Notes: generated from the sequence alone by a model not told the origin. A stretch of 64,000 nucleotides of DNA from Actinomycetota bacterium (GCA_016703525.1 JADJBW010000016.1:46672-110671); one strand, 5' to 3'; positions 1 to 10,090 are shown, counted from the first letter of the stretch. Program-made: numbers and translations.

Positions 1-1
1 G

Positions 2-469
2 TTCGGCGCGCCGCCCGAGGTCACGCCGGTGGTGCAACGTCCCGACTCGGTGCTCGACTACCCGCTCGGGTTCCTCGACAACACCGAATGGCAGGTCGCC
101 GCAACCGACACAGCCGGCGCCGACGACACAGGCGGCTCTGCTCCGCGGATCGCGCTGTGGTTCCGGTTCACCGACCCGCCGGCGCCTGCCGGTGGGCCGT
201 GGGATCCGGCGATCCTCACGATTCCCGGCGACGCGCTGGGCTCGGCGTTGGTGCCTGCGCTCGGCGACGGAACTCGCCCCGTCGGCAGCGTCTCGCTCCA
301 GATCTCGCTGCATGTGTTCGGCGAGGCGCGCGGCACCTGGATCGGCATCGATTCGACCTGCACGAACGTGGGCAACGGGCTCGCAAACGGCGTGCTCCAC
401 CTGTGGAGCGAGACCGGCGAGCACATCGCGACGGTCACCCAGACAGCGATGCTGCGATCCCTCGGCTGA
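2..469 (+). CDS. Acyl-CoA thioesterase family protein, C-terminal part (truncated by window edge)
   Basis: The reading frame is open to the left edge, so only the last ~155 residues are present. The end of the protein (LHLWSETGEH followed by a TQTAMLR ending) resembles the second hot-dog repeat of TesB/4HBT_3-type acyl-CoA thioesterases, where the last strand carries a Q-x-A-M-L-R-like signature. These enzymes hydrolyse acyl-CoA to free acid and CoA in the cytoplasm. It ends 3 bp before the convergent acyl-CoA synthetase, which makes the opposite conversion; this fits a lipid-metabolism neighbourhood but does not prove a common pathway. The N-terminal half and the true start lie outside the window. 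Confidence 0.6.
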   Translation, partial: FGAPPEVTPVVQRPDSVLDYPLGFLDNTEWQVAATDTAGADDTGGSAPRIALWFRFTDPPAPAGGPWDPAILTIPGDALGSALVPALGDGTRPVGSVSLQISLHVFGEARGTWIGIDSTCTNVGNGLANGVLHLWSETGEHIATVTQTAMLRSLG

Positions 470-472
470 GGG

Positions 473-2137
473 TCACGCCGGTTCGGCCGCCGCCTGGTCG
501 CGTGCCCAGCGATAGTCGGCCTTGCCCGCCGGCGAGCGCTCGATGCGGTCGCGGACGATGAACGCCTTCGGCAGCTTGTAGCGGGCGAGGTGCTTCGAGC
601 ACTCGGCGAGCAGCGACTCGTCGTCGAGCATCGCACCCTCGGCGGCCACCACGATCGCGACGACCTCCTGGCCCCAGCGCTCGGACGGTCGACCCACCAC
701 GATCACGTCGGAAACGCCCGGATGTGCGGCGACGGCGCGTTCCACCTCCTCGGCGAAGATCTTCTCGCCGCCCGAGTTGATCGTGACGGCGTCGCGGCCG
801 AGCAGCTCGACGTCGCCATCGGGCAGCAGGCGCGCCCGGTCGCCCGGGATGGAATGCCGGACGCCCTCGATGACCGGGAACGTGCGCGCCGTCTTCGCCG
901 CATCGCCGAGGTAGCCGAGCGGCACCTCGCCGCGCTGCGCGAGCCATCCGATCTCGTCGTCGTCCGGCTCGAGGATTCGGGTCATCGTCGCGTCGACCAC
1001 GACCGTGTCGGAGATCCGCTCGAACGTGCCGCTCGTGACCTCGCTGCCGGCGGCCGACAGCTTGTTCATCTGGATACCCGTCTCCGACGAACCGACCGCG
1101 TCGCGCAGCAGCACGTGGGGCAGCAGGTCGAGCAACCGGGCTTTGACCGTCGGCGTCATCGGCGCGCCGCCGTTCGAGATCGCGAGCAGGCTCGACAGGT
1201 CGTAGCGGTTGCGTTCGAGCTCGTCGATCATCGGGCGCGCCATGGCGTCGCCGACCAGCGCGATGGCGCTCACCTTCTCCCGTTCAGCGATCCGGAGCGC
1301 GTCGGCGGCGTCGAAGCGCGTCACGTCGTCGGGGATGACGACGGCGCTGCCGTTGGTGAAGGCGTGGAACGATCCCCATTGTGCGGCGCCGTGCATGAAC
1401 GGCGGGATCATCAACAGCCGGATCAGCCCGCCGCCGTTGCGCGCGTTCTCGGCGACCGCCTCGTACGACGTCATCGCGTCGGGGCTGCCGAAGGGCCGGC
1501 CGCCCATGGCCTGCACGAAGATGTCGTGCTGGCGCCACAGCACACCCTTGGGCATCCCCGTCGTGCCACCCGTGTAGATGGCGTACAGGTCGTCCGGCAT
1601 CGGCGTGACGGGGGGAGGGGTCGGGGCCGCAGCGGCAAGACAGTCCTCGTAGGCGAGCGCGCCGTCGAGCAGCGCGTTGCCGGAGTCGTCGGCGACCTGG
1701 ATGAGCAGCTCGATCCGCGGGAGCTCGGCGCGCACACGCTCGACGACCGGCGCGAAGTCGGCGTGGAACACCAGCGCGGTCGCCTGCGAGTCGTTGAGCA
1801 GGTAGAGCAGCTCCTCGTCGACGTAGCGGTAGTTCACGTTCATCGGAACGGTTCGGGCGCGGTAGGCGCCGAGCCAGGTTTCGATCCACTCGTTGCCGTT
1901 GCGGAGGTAAATCGCCACGTGGTCCTGGCCGGACTCGTGGCCCGCCAACTCGGATCGCTCGCGCCGATGGCCCAGCCCGGCCGAGGCGAGCACCTGGGCG
2001 AAGCGGTTGATGCGCTCGTCGATTTGGGCAAACGTGAGCCTGCGGTCGCGCCACACGACCGCTTCCCGGTCGGGAACCTCCGCGGCGATGGCTCCGAATA
2101 CCGACGACAGGTTGAACTCGGTGCGCTGAGCGGTCAT
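473..2137 (-). CDS. Acyl-CoA synthetase (FadD-like, ANL superfamily)
   Basis: Predicted AMP-forming acyl-CoA ligase of 554 residues, the usual length. The adenylation P-loop YTGGTTGMPKG lies near residues 188-198, followed by a GSSETG motif, the hinge region NSGGEKIFAEEVE and the C-terminal catalytic lysine in SPAGKADYR near residue 539. The overall pattern is closest to the actinobacterial FadD17/FadD19-type steroid or fatty acid CoA ligases; the substrate cannot be read from sequence. The ATG at 2137 is preferred over a start 18 codons upstream because GGGGGA lies 5-10 bases in front of it. It follows the mrp operon on the same strand by 91 bp but is probably an independent unit. Confidence 0.85.
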   Translation of the reverse strand: MTAQRTEFNLSSVFGAIAAEVPDREAVVWRDRRLTFAQIDERINRFAQVLASAGLGHRRERSELAGHESGQDHVAIYLRNGNEWIETWLGAYRARTVPMNVNYRYVDEELLYLLNDSQATALVFHADFAPVVERVRAELPRIELLIQVADDSGNALLDGALAYEDCLAAAAPTPPPVTPMPDDLYAIYTGGTTGMPKGVLWRQHDIFVQAMGGRPFGSPDAMTSYEAVAENARNGGGLIRLLMIPPFMHGAAQWGSFHAFTNGSAVVIPDDVTRFDAADALRIAEREKVSAIALVGDAMARPMIDELERNRYDLSSLLAISNGGAPMTPTVKARLLDLLPHVLLRDAVGSSETGIQMNKLSAAGSEVTSGTFERISDTVVVDATMTRILEPDDDEIGWLAQRGEVPLGYLGDAAKTARTFPVIEGVRHSIPGDRARLLPDGDVELLGRDAVTINSGGEKIFAEEVERAVAAHPGVSDVIVVGRPSERWGQEVVAIVVAAEGAMLDDESLLAECSKHLARYKLPKAFIVRDRIERSPAGKADYRWARDQAAAEPA

Positions 2138-2228
2138 GGTGTCCCCCGTGCGTTGCGCGGGCGGACGGCCCGCAGTGCGATCGGCGCCCACCGTAGGCCG
2201 TGCCCGCCCGCTGCGGGACCGACCCCGC

Positions 2229-2582
2229 TCAGAGCTCGTCGACCTCGGACAGATCGTCTTCGACCGCTCCGTCGTGCTCCCATTCGCCCTTGCGGTGCGC
2301 GGCGCGCCCGACGAGGTGGGCCGACACGGGTGCGGTCAGGAACTGCAGCGCGACGATCAACACGAGCGCCGCGACCGCGCCGAGCGCTCTGAGCTGCAGG
2401 GCCGCGCCGACCGCAACGAGCAGGAGACCGAGCGTGGGCGGCTTGGTCGCGATGTGCATCCGCACGAACAGATCGGTGAAGCGCACCTGGCCGATCCCTG
2501 CCAGCGCGACGAACGCGGCGCCTGCCGCGATCAGCGCCGAGCCGCCGACGTCGGCGAGTTGGGCGGCGACCGCGGCCGTCAT
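2229..2582 (-). CDS. mrpG: Na+/H+ antiporter subunit MrpG
   Basis: Small 117-residue membrane protein with three hydrophobic helices and the MrpG/MnhG/PhaG signature (FTDLFVRMHIATKPPTLG). It is the last subunit of the multi-subunit Mrp cation/proton antiporter, which exports Na+ (or other monovalent cations) in exchange for H+ across the cytoplasmic membrane. The C-terminal tail is charged and acidic. Its ATG overlaps the mrpF stop by 4 bp (ATGA), showing translational coupling. Confidence 0.9.
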   Translation of the reverse strand: MTAAVAAQLADVGGSALIAAGAAFVALAGIGQVRFTDLFVRMHIATKPPTLGLLLVAVGAALQLRALGAVAALVLIVALQFLTAPVSAHLVGRAAHRKGEWEHDGAVEDDLSEVDEL

Positions 2583-2827
2583 CGCCGGCCCTCGATGAAC
2601 CGGGCGACGATCGAGGTGCCGAGGAACCCGACGAGCGCGACGACGACGCCGACGATCAGGAAGGTGGAGCGATCGGTGTAGGCCGACCAGGCGATCATCG
2701 CGATCACGACGATCGTCAGCAGCCCGTCGGCCGACACGAGACGGTCCGACAGGTTCGGCCCGATGACGAGCCGGTAGCAGAAGCCGGCGCCGCCGAGGGC
2801 GAGGAGCGCGAGTGCGGCGACGATCAT
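2579..2827 (-). CDS. mrpF: Na+/H+ antiporter subunit MrpF
   Basis: 82 residues, three transmembrane helices, with the family pattern YRLVIGPNLSDRLVSADGL between helices 1 and 2. Subunit of the Mrp antiporter complex; MrpF and MrpG sit together in the membrane arm. The start at 2827 overlaps the mrpE stop by 4 bp (ATGA) and its own stop overlaps the mrpG start in the same way. A much longer open frame continues upstream in this phase but has no Mrp-like sequence and is antisense-type noise. Confidence 0.9.
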   Translation of the reverse strand: MIVAALALLALGGAGFCYRLVIGPNLSDRLVSADGLLTIVVIAMIAWSAYTDRSTFLIVGVVVALVGFLGTSIVARFIEGRR

Positions 2828-3384
2828 GATGCGACCTCCGAGTTCGGTCCCGACGAGTCGCCGCAGATCGCTGCGCGTTCCTCGGCGGTGCCGAACGCGT
2901 CGACGACCCGCCGCTCCAGGTCGATCACGTCGTCGATCACCGATTCCCGGTTCTCGTAGGACATGACGTGGATGAACAGCACCGGTGGACGGCCCCGGGC
3001 GTCGACGGTCATCGTGCCGGGTGTGAGGGTGATGGCGTTCGCGATCACCGTCGCGAGGCGACCGGACCGCGTTCGCAGCCGCACGGCGATCACGGCCGGC
3101 CGGATGCCGCTCCGCTCCGACGGCGCCAGCACCTCCTTGGCCACCGCCACGTTCGACAACACCAGCGCCTTCGCGAACCACACGGCGAACGACAGCGCTG
3201 GCCCGATCCGCACGGTCACGGGATCGTCCCCGAGCGTCGACGGAGGCACGAGCACCGTGAGGATCGCGCCGAGGATCACGCCGTTCGCCACGTTCTGCGC
3301 GGTGACCTCGCCCCACAGGAGCACCCACATGGCGGCGAGCCATCCGGCGAGCGCGGCGCGTCCGAGCCGGTCGCCGCGCGTCAC
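2824..3384 (-). CDS. mrpE: Na+/H+ antiporter subunit MrpE
   Basis: 186 residues. Two or three N-terminal hydrophobic helices (WLAAMWVLLWGEV, NVANGVILGAILTVLVP) are followed by a cytoplasmic domain with the MrpE-typical TLTPGTMTVDARG and FIHVMSYEN segments. The start is a GTG at 3384 that overlaps the mrpD stop (GTGA); open sequence further upstream has no family similarity. MrpE is needed for assembly or activity of the antiporter complex. The C-terminus is about 20 residues longer than in many homologues. Confidence 0.88.
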   Translation of the reverse strand: MTRGDRLGRAALAGWLAAMWVLLWGEVTAQNVANGVILGAILTVLVPPSTLGDDPVTVRIGPALSFAVWFAKALVLSNVAVAKEVLAPSERSGIRPAVIAVRLRTRSGRLATVIANAITLTPGTMTVDARGRPPVLFIHVMSYENRESVIDDVIDLERRVVDAFGTAEERAAICGDSSGPNSEVAS

Positions 3385-4871
3385 GGCAGCACCGTACGCA
3401 GGTAGTCGTGCGGGTCGAGCAGCGCCGTCGAGGCCCGTTCGCACAGCGAATACAGGGGCCCGGCGAAGACGGCGAGCGCGACCGATACCGCAACCAGCAC
3501 ACCCGTCGCTCCCAGCATCGGTACCGTCGCACCCCAACGGGCGGTCGGCCCGTCTTCGGGCTCGACGACCAGTTCGACCTCGCCCCAGAACGCGCCGTTC
3601 CAGATCTTCGACATCGAGAACAGCGTGAGCAGGCTGACCGCGAGGCTCACTGCGACCACGAGACCCTGGCCGGCGTCGAGGCCGGAGCGAATGATGCCGA
3701 GTTTGGCGACGAATCCGGCGAAGGGCGGGATGCCCGCCAGGCTGAGCGCGGGCAGCAGGAACAGCCAAGCGAGGATCGGGAACCTGCGGGCGAGCCCACC
3801 GACTCGCGTCAGTCCCGACGATCCGGCGCCGTGGTCGACGAGTCCGCCCACCAGCAGCAGCGTGCTCTTCAGCACGATCTGGTTCAGCGCATAGAAGATC
3901 GCGGCGGCGATTCCCGCCACGGTGAACAGCCCGAGTCCCAACACCATGTAGCCGATCTGACTGACGATGTGGAAGCTCAGGATGCGCTTGATGTCGTTCT
4001 GCGCGATCGCACCGAGCACGCCGATGATCATCGTGAGCCCAGCGATCACCAGCAGGAACCGCGAGATACGGTCGTCCTTCGCGATCAACAGCGTCTGCGT
4101 GCGGATCATGCAGTAGATGCCGACCTTGGTGAGGAGGCCCGCGAAGATCGCGGTGACTGCCGTCGGGGCGGTGGGGTAGCTGTCGGGGAGCCAGAAGAAC
4201 AACGGGAACACGGCGGCCTTGATGCCGAACACCACGAACATCAGCAGGGCGAACGCAACGCGCATCCCGTGCGGCAGGGTGTGCATCCGCTCGGAGATGT
4301 CGGCCATGTTGACCGTGCCGAGCGCGGCGTACAGCAGCGCGAGCAGCACCACGAAGAAGGTCGAGGCGACCAGGTTGATCACCACGTAGGTCATGCCGGA
4401 ACGGACCTGGTCGAGGCGCCCGCCGAGCGTGATGAGGATGTAGCTCGCCGTCAGCATCATCTCGAACGCGACGAACAGGTTGAACAGGTCGCCGGTGAGG
4501 AACGAGAGGAACACGCCGGCGGCGAGCACGAGGTACACGGGGTGGAACGACGGCTGTTCCTGCTCGGTGCCGGGCTGGCCCATCGCGAACACCAAGACGG
4601 CGAGGAGCACCACGGCGGACACGACCGCCATGAGGCCCGAGAGGCGATCGGCCACGAGCGCGATGCCCATCGGAGCATCCCAGCCGCCCATGTGAGCGAT
4701 CGCGGTGCCGTGCGCGTCGGTGTGGCGAAGGATCGCGACCGCTGCGACGAGGGCGGTCGACAACGCGATGGTGCCGATCGCCCGCTGGGCGTTGCGTTGA
4801 CGCCCGAACGCCATCGACGCGCCCGCGCCGAACAGGCAGGCCAGCACGGGGAGCGGCAGGAGCAGCCTCAT
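3381..4871 (-). CDS. mrpD: Na+/H+ antiporter subunit MrpD (complex I NuoN/M-like)
   Basis: 496-residue polytopic membrane protein (about 14 helices) homologous to the proton-pumping subunits of complex I. The conserved glutamate in LFVAFEMMLTASYILI (helix 5) and the lysine in GIKAAVFPLFFWLPDSYPTAP (helix 7) are both present, so the proton path looks complete. Both ends overlap neighbours by 4 bp (mrpC start side and mrpE). Together with MrpA it forms the ion-translocating core. Confidence 0.92.
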   Translation of the reverse strand: MRLLLPLPVLACLFGAGASMAFGRQRNAQRAIGTIALSTALVAAVAILRHTDAHGTAIAHMGGWDAPMGIALVADRLSGLMAVVSAVVLLAVLVFAMGQPGTEQEQPSFHPVYLVLAAGVFLSFLTGDLFNLFVAFEMMLTASYILITLGGRLDQVRSGMTYVVINLVASTFFVVLLALLYAALGTVNMADISERMHTLPHGMRVAFALLMFVVFGIKAAVFPLFFWLPDSYPTAPTAVTAIFAGLLTKVGIYCMIRTQTLLIAKDDRISRFLLVIAGLTMIIGVLGAIAQNDIKRILSFHIVSQIGYMVLGLGLFTVAGIAAAIFYALNQIVLKSTLLLVGGLVDHGAGSSGLTRVGGLARRFPILAWLFLLPALSLAGIPPFAGFVAKLGIIRSGLDAGQGLVVAVSLAVSLLTLFSMSKIWNGAFWGEVELVVEPEDGPTARWGATVPMLGATGVLVAVSVALAVFAGPLYSLCERASTALLDPHDYLRTVLP

Positions 4872-5311
4872 GCCTGCGCCTCCGCGATCGGACCCGGCGC
4901 GATCGAGGGATCTGCGGCTGCGGCGGCGACCTCGAGTTCTTCGTCGTCGAGCTCCGCCGCCGCTGCGAGCAGCGCGATCCGACGGTCCTCCAGGTCGTCC
5001 TCGACCAGATCGTTGCCGGTGAGCTGCCAGCTGCGGTGGGCGAGCGCCAGCAGGAACGCGGTGACCGCGAACGAGATGACGATCGCCGTCAGAGCGAGCG
5101 CCGGCGGCATCGGGTCGGCGATCACCTTGCCGTCGGTCGAACCGACGATCCCGGCGACGCCCCGCCGACCGCCCGAGAGGAGCAGCAGCAGGTTCGCCCC
5201 GTGCCCGAGCAGGCCGAGGCCGATGATCAGCCGGCTGAGCCGCCGCTGCAGCAGCAGGTACGTGCCGAGCGAGAACATGAGGGCCGTCGACGCGGCGAGG
5301 ACGATGCTCAT
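4868..5311 (-). CDS. mrpC: Na+/H+ antiporter subunit MrpC (NuoK-like)
   Basis: 147 residues with three transmembrane helices in the first ~105 positions, including the NuoK-type GLGLLGHGANLLLL helix and the loop DPMPPALALTAIVISFA. The last ~45 residues form an acidic, alanine-rich tail (DDEELEVAAAAAD), longer than in standard MrpC. Start 5311 overlaps the mrpB stop (ATGA). Part of the Mrp membrane core. Confidence 0.9.
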   Translation of the reverse strand: MSIVLAASTALMFSLGTYLLLQRRLSRLIIGLGLLGHGANLLLLLSGGRRGVAGIVGSTDGKVIADPMPPALALTAIVISFAVTAFLLALAHRSWQLTGNDLVEDDLEDRRIALLAAAAELDDEELEVAAAAADPSIAPGPIAEAQA

Positions 5312-5769
5312 CGGTCGGACTCCTGACGGCGATACGGGTTGTTGAGCGACGGCATCGTTTCGCCGAACGCCACGAGCAGCATGAGGATCGTGCCGATCAC
5401 CACCAGCGCGACACCGAGATCGAAGAACTGGGCGGTGTTGATGTGCACGGCCCCGTAGAACGGCAGGTGGAGGTCGAACTTCGCGTGTTCCATCACCGAG
5501 CGGCCGGCGATCACCGGCACAACCACCGTGGTGGCCGACAGCATCAGCCCGGACCCCTGGATGGTCCACGGGCGGAACGGCACCGTGCGCCGCACCTCGT
5601 CGATGCCGCCGGAGAGGTACCGCAGCGAGATGCCGGCGCCCACGACAAGTCCGCCGACGAATCCGCCACCCGGCCGGTTGTGCCCGGTCATCAGCAGGAA
5701 GATCCCCAGCAGCAGCGTCGAGTGGAACACGATCTGCACGACGACGTCGAGAATGAGCGAGCGCCTCAT
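5308..5769 (-). CDS. mrpB: Na+/H+ antiporter subunit MrpB
   Basis: 153 residues, four helices, with the diagnostic MrpB segment GHNRPGGGFVGGLV and the later HINTAQFFDLGVALVVIGTI. It corresponds to the MnhB domain that in some lineages is fused to MrpA. The start at 5769 overlaps the mrpA stop by 4 bp, so the seven-gene order A-B-C-D-E-F-G is unbroken. Confidence 0.92.
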   Translation of the reverse strand: MRRSLILDVVVQIVFHSTLLLGIFLLMTGHNRPGGGFVGGLVVGAGISLRYLSGGIDEVRRTVPFRPWTIQGSGLMLSATTVVVPVIAGRSVMEHAKFDLHLPFYGAVHINTAQFFDLGVALVVIGTILMLLVAFGETMPSLNNPYRRQESDR

Positions 5770-8175
5770 GATGTCCTCCGCCGGCGTCGGAGCCGTTCGG
5801 GACGGATGGGCGCGAACGTGCGGAGCTCGTGGCGCTCGCGGCGAGCCAGGCGAACGAGCCCGTACACGCCGAGACCGGCGATCGAGAGCACGGTGATCTC
5901 GCCCATCGTGTCGAACCCGCGGAAGTCGACGATCACGACGTTGACCACGTTTCGCCCGCCGCCGTCGCCGAGGGAGCGGGCGATGAACTCGTCCGATACG
6001 GGCGCCTCGGTGCGCAGCCCGACGGCGGCGACGATGAACACGAACACCGCGATGCCCACGGCGGCCGACACGGCCACGCGCATCCAGTGCCCCGCACGGG
6101 TGGAGCGGTCGCTGAAGCGGTTGGCAGTTTGCGCAGCACCAACACGAACACCACGGCGCCGAGCGTGTCGATGCACACCTGTGTGAGCGCGAGGTCGGGG
6201 GCGCCCTGCAGGATGAACACGAGACCCATGCCGTAGCCCACCGCGCTGAGGCACAGCACTGCGGCGATTCGTTCCTGCACCACGGTCGCGGCGATCCCTC
6301 CGGCGACGATCAACGCGGCGGCGGCCCAGTCGCCCGGGCCGGTGGTGAGTGGGGGCAGGTCGGGGAACGGCATGCCGAGCAGGGCGACGCCGGGGACGAT
6401 GGCGATCACGGTGAGCGTGACGCCGAGGTACAGCGGGAGCGAACCGGGTTGCACGACGGCGGTCACGCGATCCGCGAGGCGCAGCGTGCCTTTGAGGAGC
6501 GCGCTGTAGGCGCGTTGCCCGGTGACCGGCGACGCGCCCCGAACGAGCATCCGGTTGACGCCGACGCGGCCGACGACCAGGGCCGAACCGCCGAAGATGA
6601 CGCACGCGGTCAGCAGCAACGGGAGCGTGAATCCGTGCCAGAGCGAGAGGTGGAGATGACGACGCTGCATGCCGTCGATGGAGCCGGCGGCGACGCCGAC
6701 GAGCCGCGACGCCCAGCCGGGCGCGAGTCCCAGCACGATCGTGACGGTCGCGAGCGGAACCGACACGGCCCAGAATGCCGTGGTGGGTGGCGGCGCGGCG
6801 GCGACGCGCACGGGCGGGACGCCTGCGGTCGCGGTCGCGGCTGCGCCACCGGCGATGCCGGACGGTCGGTGCCGACATCGACGGTCGTGAACGCGCCGAG
6901 GAGCAGCCGTGCGGTGTAGGCGAAGGTGAGGGCCGAGCCGGCGACGAGCCCAGCGAGCACCACGGTCGATCCGCCCGCGTGGGCGTTGGCGAGCGCGTCG
7001 AACGCCGCCTCCTTGCCGACGAACCCGAACACCAACGGGAGCCCGGCCATCGACGCACACGATGCGGCGAACACGACCTGTGCCGGCCGCCACCCCGGCC
7101 CGTACCGTCCGAGCGCCCGGATGTCGCGAGTGTGGGTCATGTGGTCGACCATGCCGACCACCAGGAACAGCGCAGCCTTGAACGCGGCGTGGGCGACGAG
7201 CACGACGATGCCGGCCTCGGTCGATTCGCGAGTCCCCGTGCCGAAGATCACCACGAGGAACCCGAGTTGGCTCACCGTGCCGCCGGCGAGGATGCCCTTC
7301 AGGTCGACCTCGCGCAGCGCCTTGAGCGCACCCGTGATCATCGTGACGAGCCCGACGCCCCACACGATCGGTCGCCAGGCCGGCTGGTCGACGAAGACGG
7401 GTGCCAGTCGTGCGATCAGGTAGACGCCCGCCTTCACCATGGTGGCCGAGTGCAGCAGGGCGCTCACCGGGGTGGGCGCCACCATCGCACCCGAGAGCCA
7501 GGCGGAGAACGGGAACTGTGCCGACTTGGCGAACGCGCCGATGAGCGCGAGCACCATGCCGACCGTCGCTGCGGTGCCGGTCGGCGGATGGTCGACGAGT
7601 CGCGACAGGTCGGAGGTTCCGGCGGCGTTCGCGATCAGCACGAAGCCACCGAGCATCGCGAGGCTGCCCGCGCCGGTGGTGAGCAGCGCCTGGAGGGCCG
7701 AGGCACGGGCGGTGGGGTTGGTGTCGTCCCAGCCGATCAGGAGGTAGGACGAGATCGACGTGAGTTCCCACGCGACGAACAGCGTTGGGAGGTTCGATGC
7801 GACCACCACGCCGACCATCGCCCCGGTGAAGACGAGCAGGAGTCCGGCGAGGCGAGCGAGCGGGCGATCCGATGCGTGGTCGAAGTAGCTCCACGCGAAG
7901 AGCAGTACGAGCGATGCGACGACGGAGACGACGAGCACCATCACGAGCGAGAAGCCGTCGAGTCGAACCGCGAGATCGAGGTGAAGGTCTGGTACCCAGC
8001 GCACCACTTGGGCGGGGCGATGCCCGTCGAGCACGTCGCCCGCGTGCGTGATCGCCCACCCGGTGGTCGCCGCGGGGATCGCTGCGGCGAGCGGAAACGC
8101 GATGCGCCCGAGGCGGCGGCCGGTCGCGACGAGAGCGAGGCCTCCGATCAGATGGGCGACGACGAGAGCGATCAC
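5766..8175 (-). CDS. mrpA: Na+/H+ antiporter subunit MrpA (two apparent frameshifts)
   Basis: Largest Mrp subunit, about 800 residues over 2,410 bp in three phases. Phase 1 (8175 to ~6870) is the NuoL-like core with the key glutamate in LFVAWELTSISSYLLIGWDD and lysine in GAFAKSAQFPFSAWL. Phase 2 (~6860 to ~6125) holds the MrpA C-terminal part (VCIDTLGAVVFVLVLRKLP). Phase 3 (~6125 to 5766) holds the last helices (DFRGFDTMGEITVLSIAGLGVYGLVRL). The second shift is explained by one missing base at ~6125; the first lies at ~6855-6875. Because the three parts join without loss of family sequence and the rest of the operon is intact, sequencing indels are more likely than decay. Start is the GTG at 8175; no strong ribosome site is visible. 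Confidence 0.85.
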
Positions 8176-8272
8176 GGGGAAGTACTTCCGGGGAGGGAGC
8201 GGGGGAGTGGGGAGCCGGCGAGCGGTGAGGGGCGAGCGGCGATGCGTGTCGCCACGCCGGGATTCGGACGAA

Positions 8273-8308
8273 CCGGACGCCGGGGAACCATCGTCCCCCG
8301 GCGTCCGG
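8273..8308 (-). terminator. Strong hairpin terminator of amt
   Basis: Perfect 13-bp inverted repeat CCGGACGCCGGGG / CCCCGGCGTCCGG with a 10-base loop, 43 bp downstream of the amt stop and upstream of mrpA. There is no T-run, as is usual for high-GC actinobacterial terminators. It separates amt transcription from the mrp operon on the same strand. Confidence 0.75.
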
Positions 8309-8350
8309 CCGGCCAGTGAAGGTCACCGATGGGTCACGAGGACCCGACGG

Positions 8351-9919
8351 TCAGACCGGGGTGGCGGTGTGGTGCTTGTGCGCCTCCTCGTCGAGCCAGG
8401 GGGTGACGTCCTGATGGGTGAACTCGGGGTAGGCCATCACGCCCATTTCGGGACGGTCGAGGCCTTCGAGCTCGTCGGCCTCCTTGGAGCGGATGCCGCC
8501 CTTGGTCAGCTTGTTCTGGATGAAGAAGAAGCCGTAGGCGATTCCCAGGATCACGGTCCAGAGGACCACGACTCCGATGGCCTGCGCTCCGAGCTGGCGG
8601 GCACCGAGCCCGAAGTCGCCGCCCAGGATTCCCATCACGCCCTTCTTGGACTCGGCGGCAGCGCCCTCGGTCGTCACGTTCCAGCCGACGCCGTAGGTGT
8701 TGTTGGCGAAGATGCCGACGGCGAGCACGCCGAAGCTGCCGCACACCCCGTGGACCGAGATGGCGCCGACGACGTCGTCGATGCCGCGCTTCTCGAAGAA
8801 CTCAACCGAGAAGACCACCAGCACGCCGGCGATGATGCCGATGACGGCGGCGGCCCACGGGTCGACGAACGCGCAGGGAGCCGTGATGGCGACGAGGCCG
8901 GCGAGCATGCCGTTGGCCATCATGCCGGGGTCAGGCTTCTTGTCCCGGGTGTACATCATGAACAGGATGTTCGCGATGGCGCCGAACGCACCGGCGATGG
9001 CCGTGTTGGCCGCCACCGTCGCGAACTGCACGTCGGTCGCAGCGAACGTCGACGCCGCGTTGAACCCGAACCAGCCGAACAGCAGGATGAACGTGCCGAG
9101 CATGGCCATCGGGATGTGGTGACCGGGGATGGCGTTGGCCGAGCCGTCCTTGTTGAACTTGCCGATGCGGGGACCCAGCACAAGGGCGCCGGCCAACGCG
9201 GCCACACCGCCGGCGGCGTGGACGACGCCGGAGCCGGCGAAGTCGACGTAGCCGAGGCCGAGGTCGAGCGAGTTGCCCAGCTGCGACAGCCAGCCGCCGC
9301 CCCAGGTCCATGCGGCGAAGATCGGGTAGTAGATGGCGCCGCAGAAGATGCCCCAGCCCATGAACGACTTCCACTCCCAGCGTTCGGCCATCGAACCCGT
9401 GGGGATCGTGGCCGTGGTGTCCATGAAGGCCACCATGTAGAGGAAGAAGCCGAGGGCACCGGCGCCGCCGGCGCCGCGCAGATCGGTCAGTGCGAAGCCT
9501 CCCTTGTAGAGGAAGATCCAGTGACCGGAGCCGATGAAGGCATCACCGACGGCGCTGTCCATGCCGACGAGGGGGAGGCTGAACCCGCCGAAGGCGAACC
9601 CGAAGCCGAGGAAGAAGAACCCCACGAAGCCGAGGGCGAAGATGGCGAAGTTCGTCGACACCACGTGAGCCGCGTGCTTCGCCCGGCAGAAGCCGGTCTC
9701 GACCAGGGCGAACCCGGCCTGCATGAAGATGACGAGCACTGCGCCGATCACGACCCACAGCAGGTTCAGTTGCTGCCCGGTGACTGCGATGGGCTCGGCG
9801 TCCTGAGCGCCGGCCAGTTCGGGCAACGCGACGAGCGCGGTGGCCGCCAAGGCGGTGACGGTCGCGGCCTGACGCCAGCGCCGTGACCGGCCTAGGAGGG
9901 ACATCGGGGGTCGTTTCAT
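8351..9919 (-). CDS. amt: Ammonium transporter (Amt family)
   Basis: 522 residues: a cleavable-looking signal peptide (ends near ELAGAQ, residue ~40) followed by 11 transmembrane helices. Family motifs are seen: FALVETGFCRAKHAAHV, DFAGSGVVHAAGG with the first pore histidine, and ISVHGVCGSFG with the second. It conducts ammonium/ammonia across the cytoplasmic membrane. The ATG at 9919 is chosen because AAAGGA lies about 8 bases upstream; an upstream in-frame start would spoil the signal peptide. No GlnB/GlnK gene is adjacent, which is unusual for amt. Confidence 0.93.
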   Translation of the reverse strand: MKRPPMSLLGRSRRWRQAATVTALAATALVALPELAGAQDAEPIAVTGQQLNLLWVVIGAVLVIFMQAGFALVETGFCRAKHAAHVVSTNFAIFALGFVGFFFLGFGFAFGGFSLPLVGMDSAVGDAFIGSGHWIFLYKGGFALTDLRGAGGAGALGFFLYMVAFMDTTATIPTGSMAERWEWKSFMGWGIFCGAIYYPIFAAWTWGGGWLSQLGNSLDLGLGYVDFAGSGVVHAAGGVAALAGALVLGPRIGKFNKDGSANAIPGHHIPMAMLGTFILLFGWFGFNAASTFAATDVQFATVAANTAIAGAFGAIANILFMMYTRDKKPDPGMMANGMLAGLVAITAPCAFVDPWAAAVIGIIAGVLVVFSVEFFEKRGIDDVVGAISVHGVCGSFGVLAVGIFANNTYGVGWNVTTEGAAAESKKGVMGILGGDFGLGARQLGAQAIGVVVLWTVILGIAYGFFFIQNKLTKGGIRSKEADELEGLDRPEMGVMAYPEFTHQDVTPWLDEEAHKHHTATPV

Positions 9920-10090
9920 GAGTGTGGTCCTTTCCGAACGGGACGGCATCGGTGCGAGCGCCGTTGCTTGCGTCCGATGGCGCTGAACGTAAGGAGGTGG
10001 TGTCACGCGGTCGTATCGCAAGTGTGAACTGACCGTTTCCAGATGGCGCGTCGTTGGACAGGCGCGCCGCCGTGTGTCGAGACTCCGGTG

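Noticed and set aside
2155..2215. GC-rich hairpins after mrpG as a terminator
   Set aside because: Stems are only 5-6 bp and alternative pairings compete; too weak to call in this base composition.
5766..8175. mrpA as a pseudogene
   Set aside because: All conserved helices and ion-path residues are kept across three phases, the other six subunits are intact, and similar indels affect many unrelated genes nearby.
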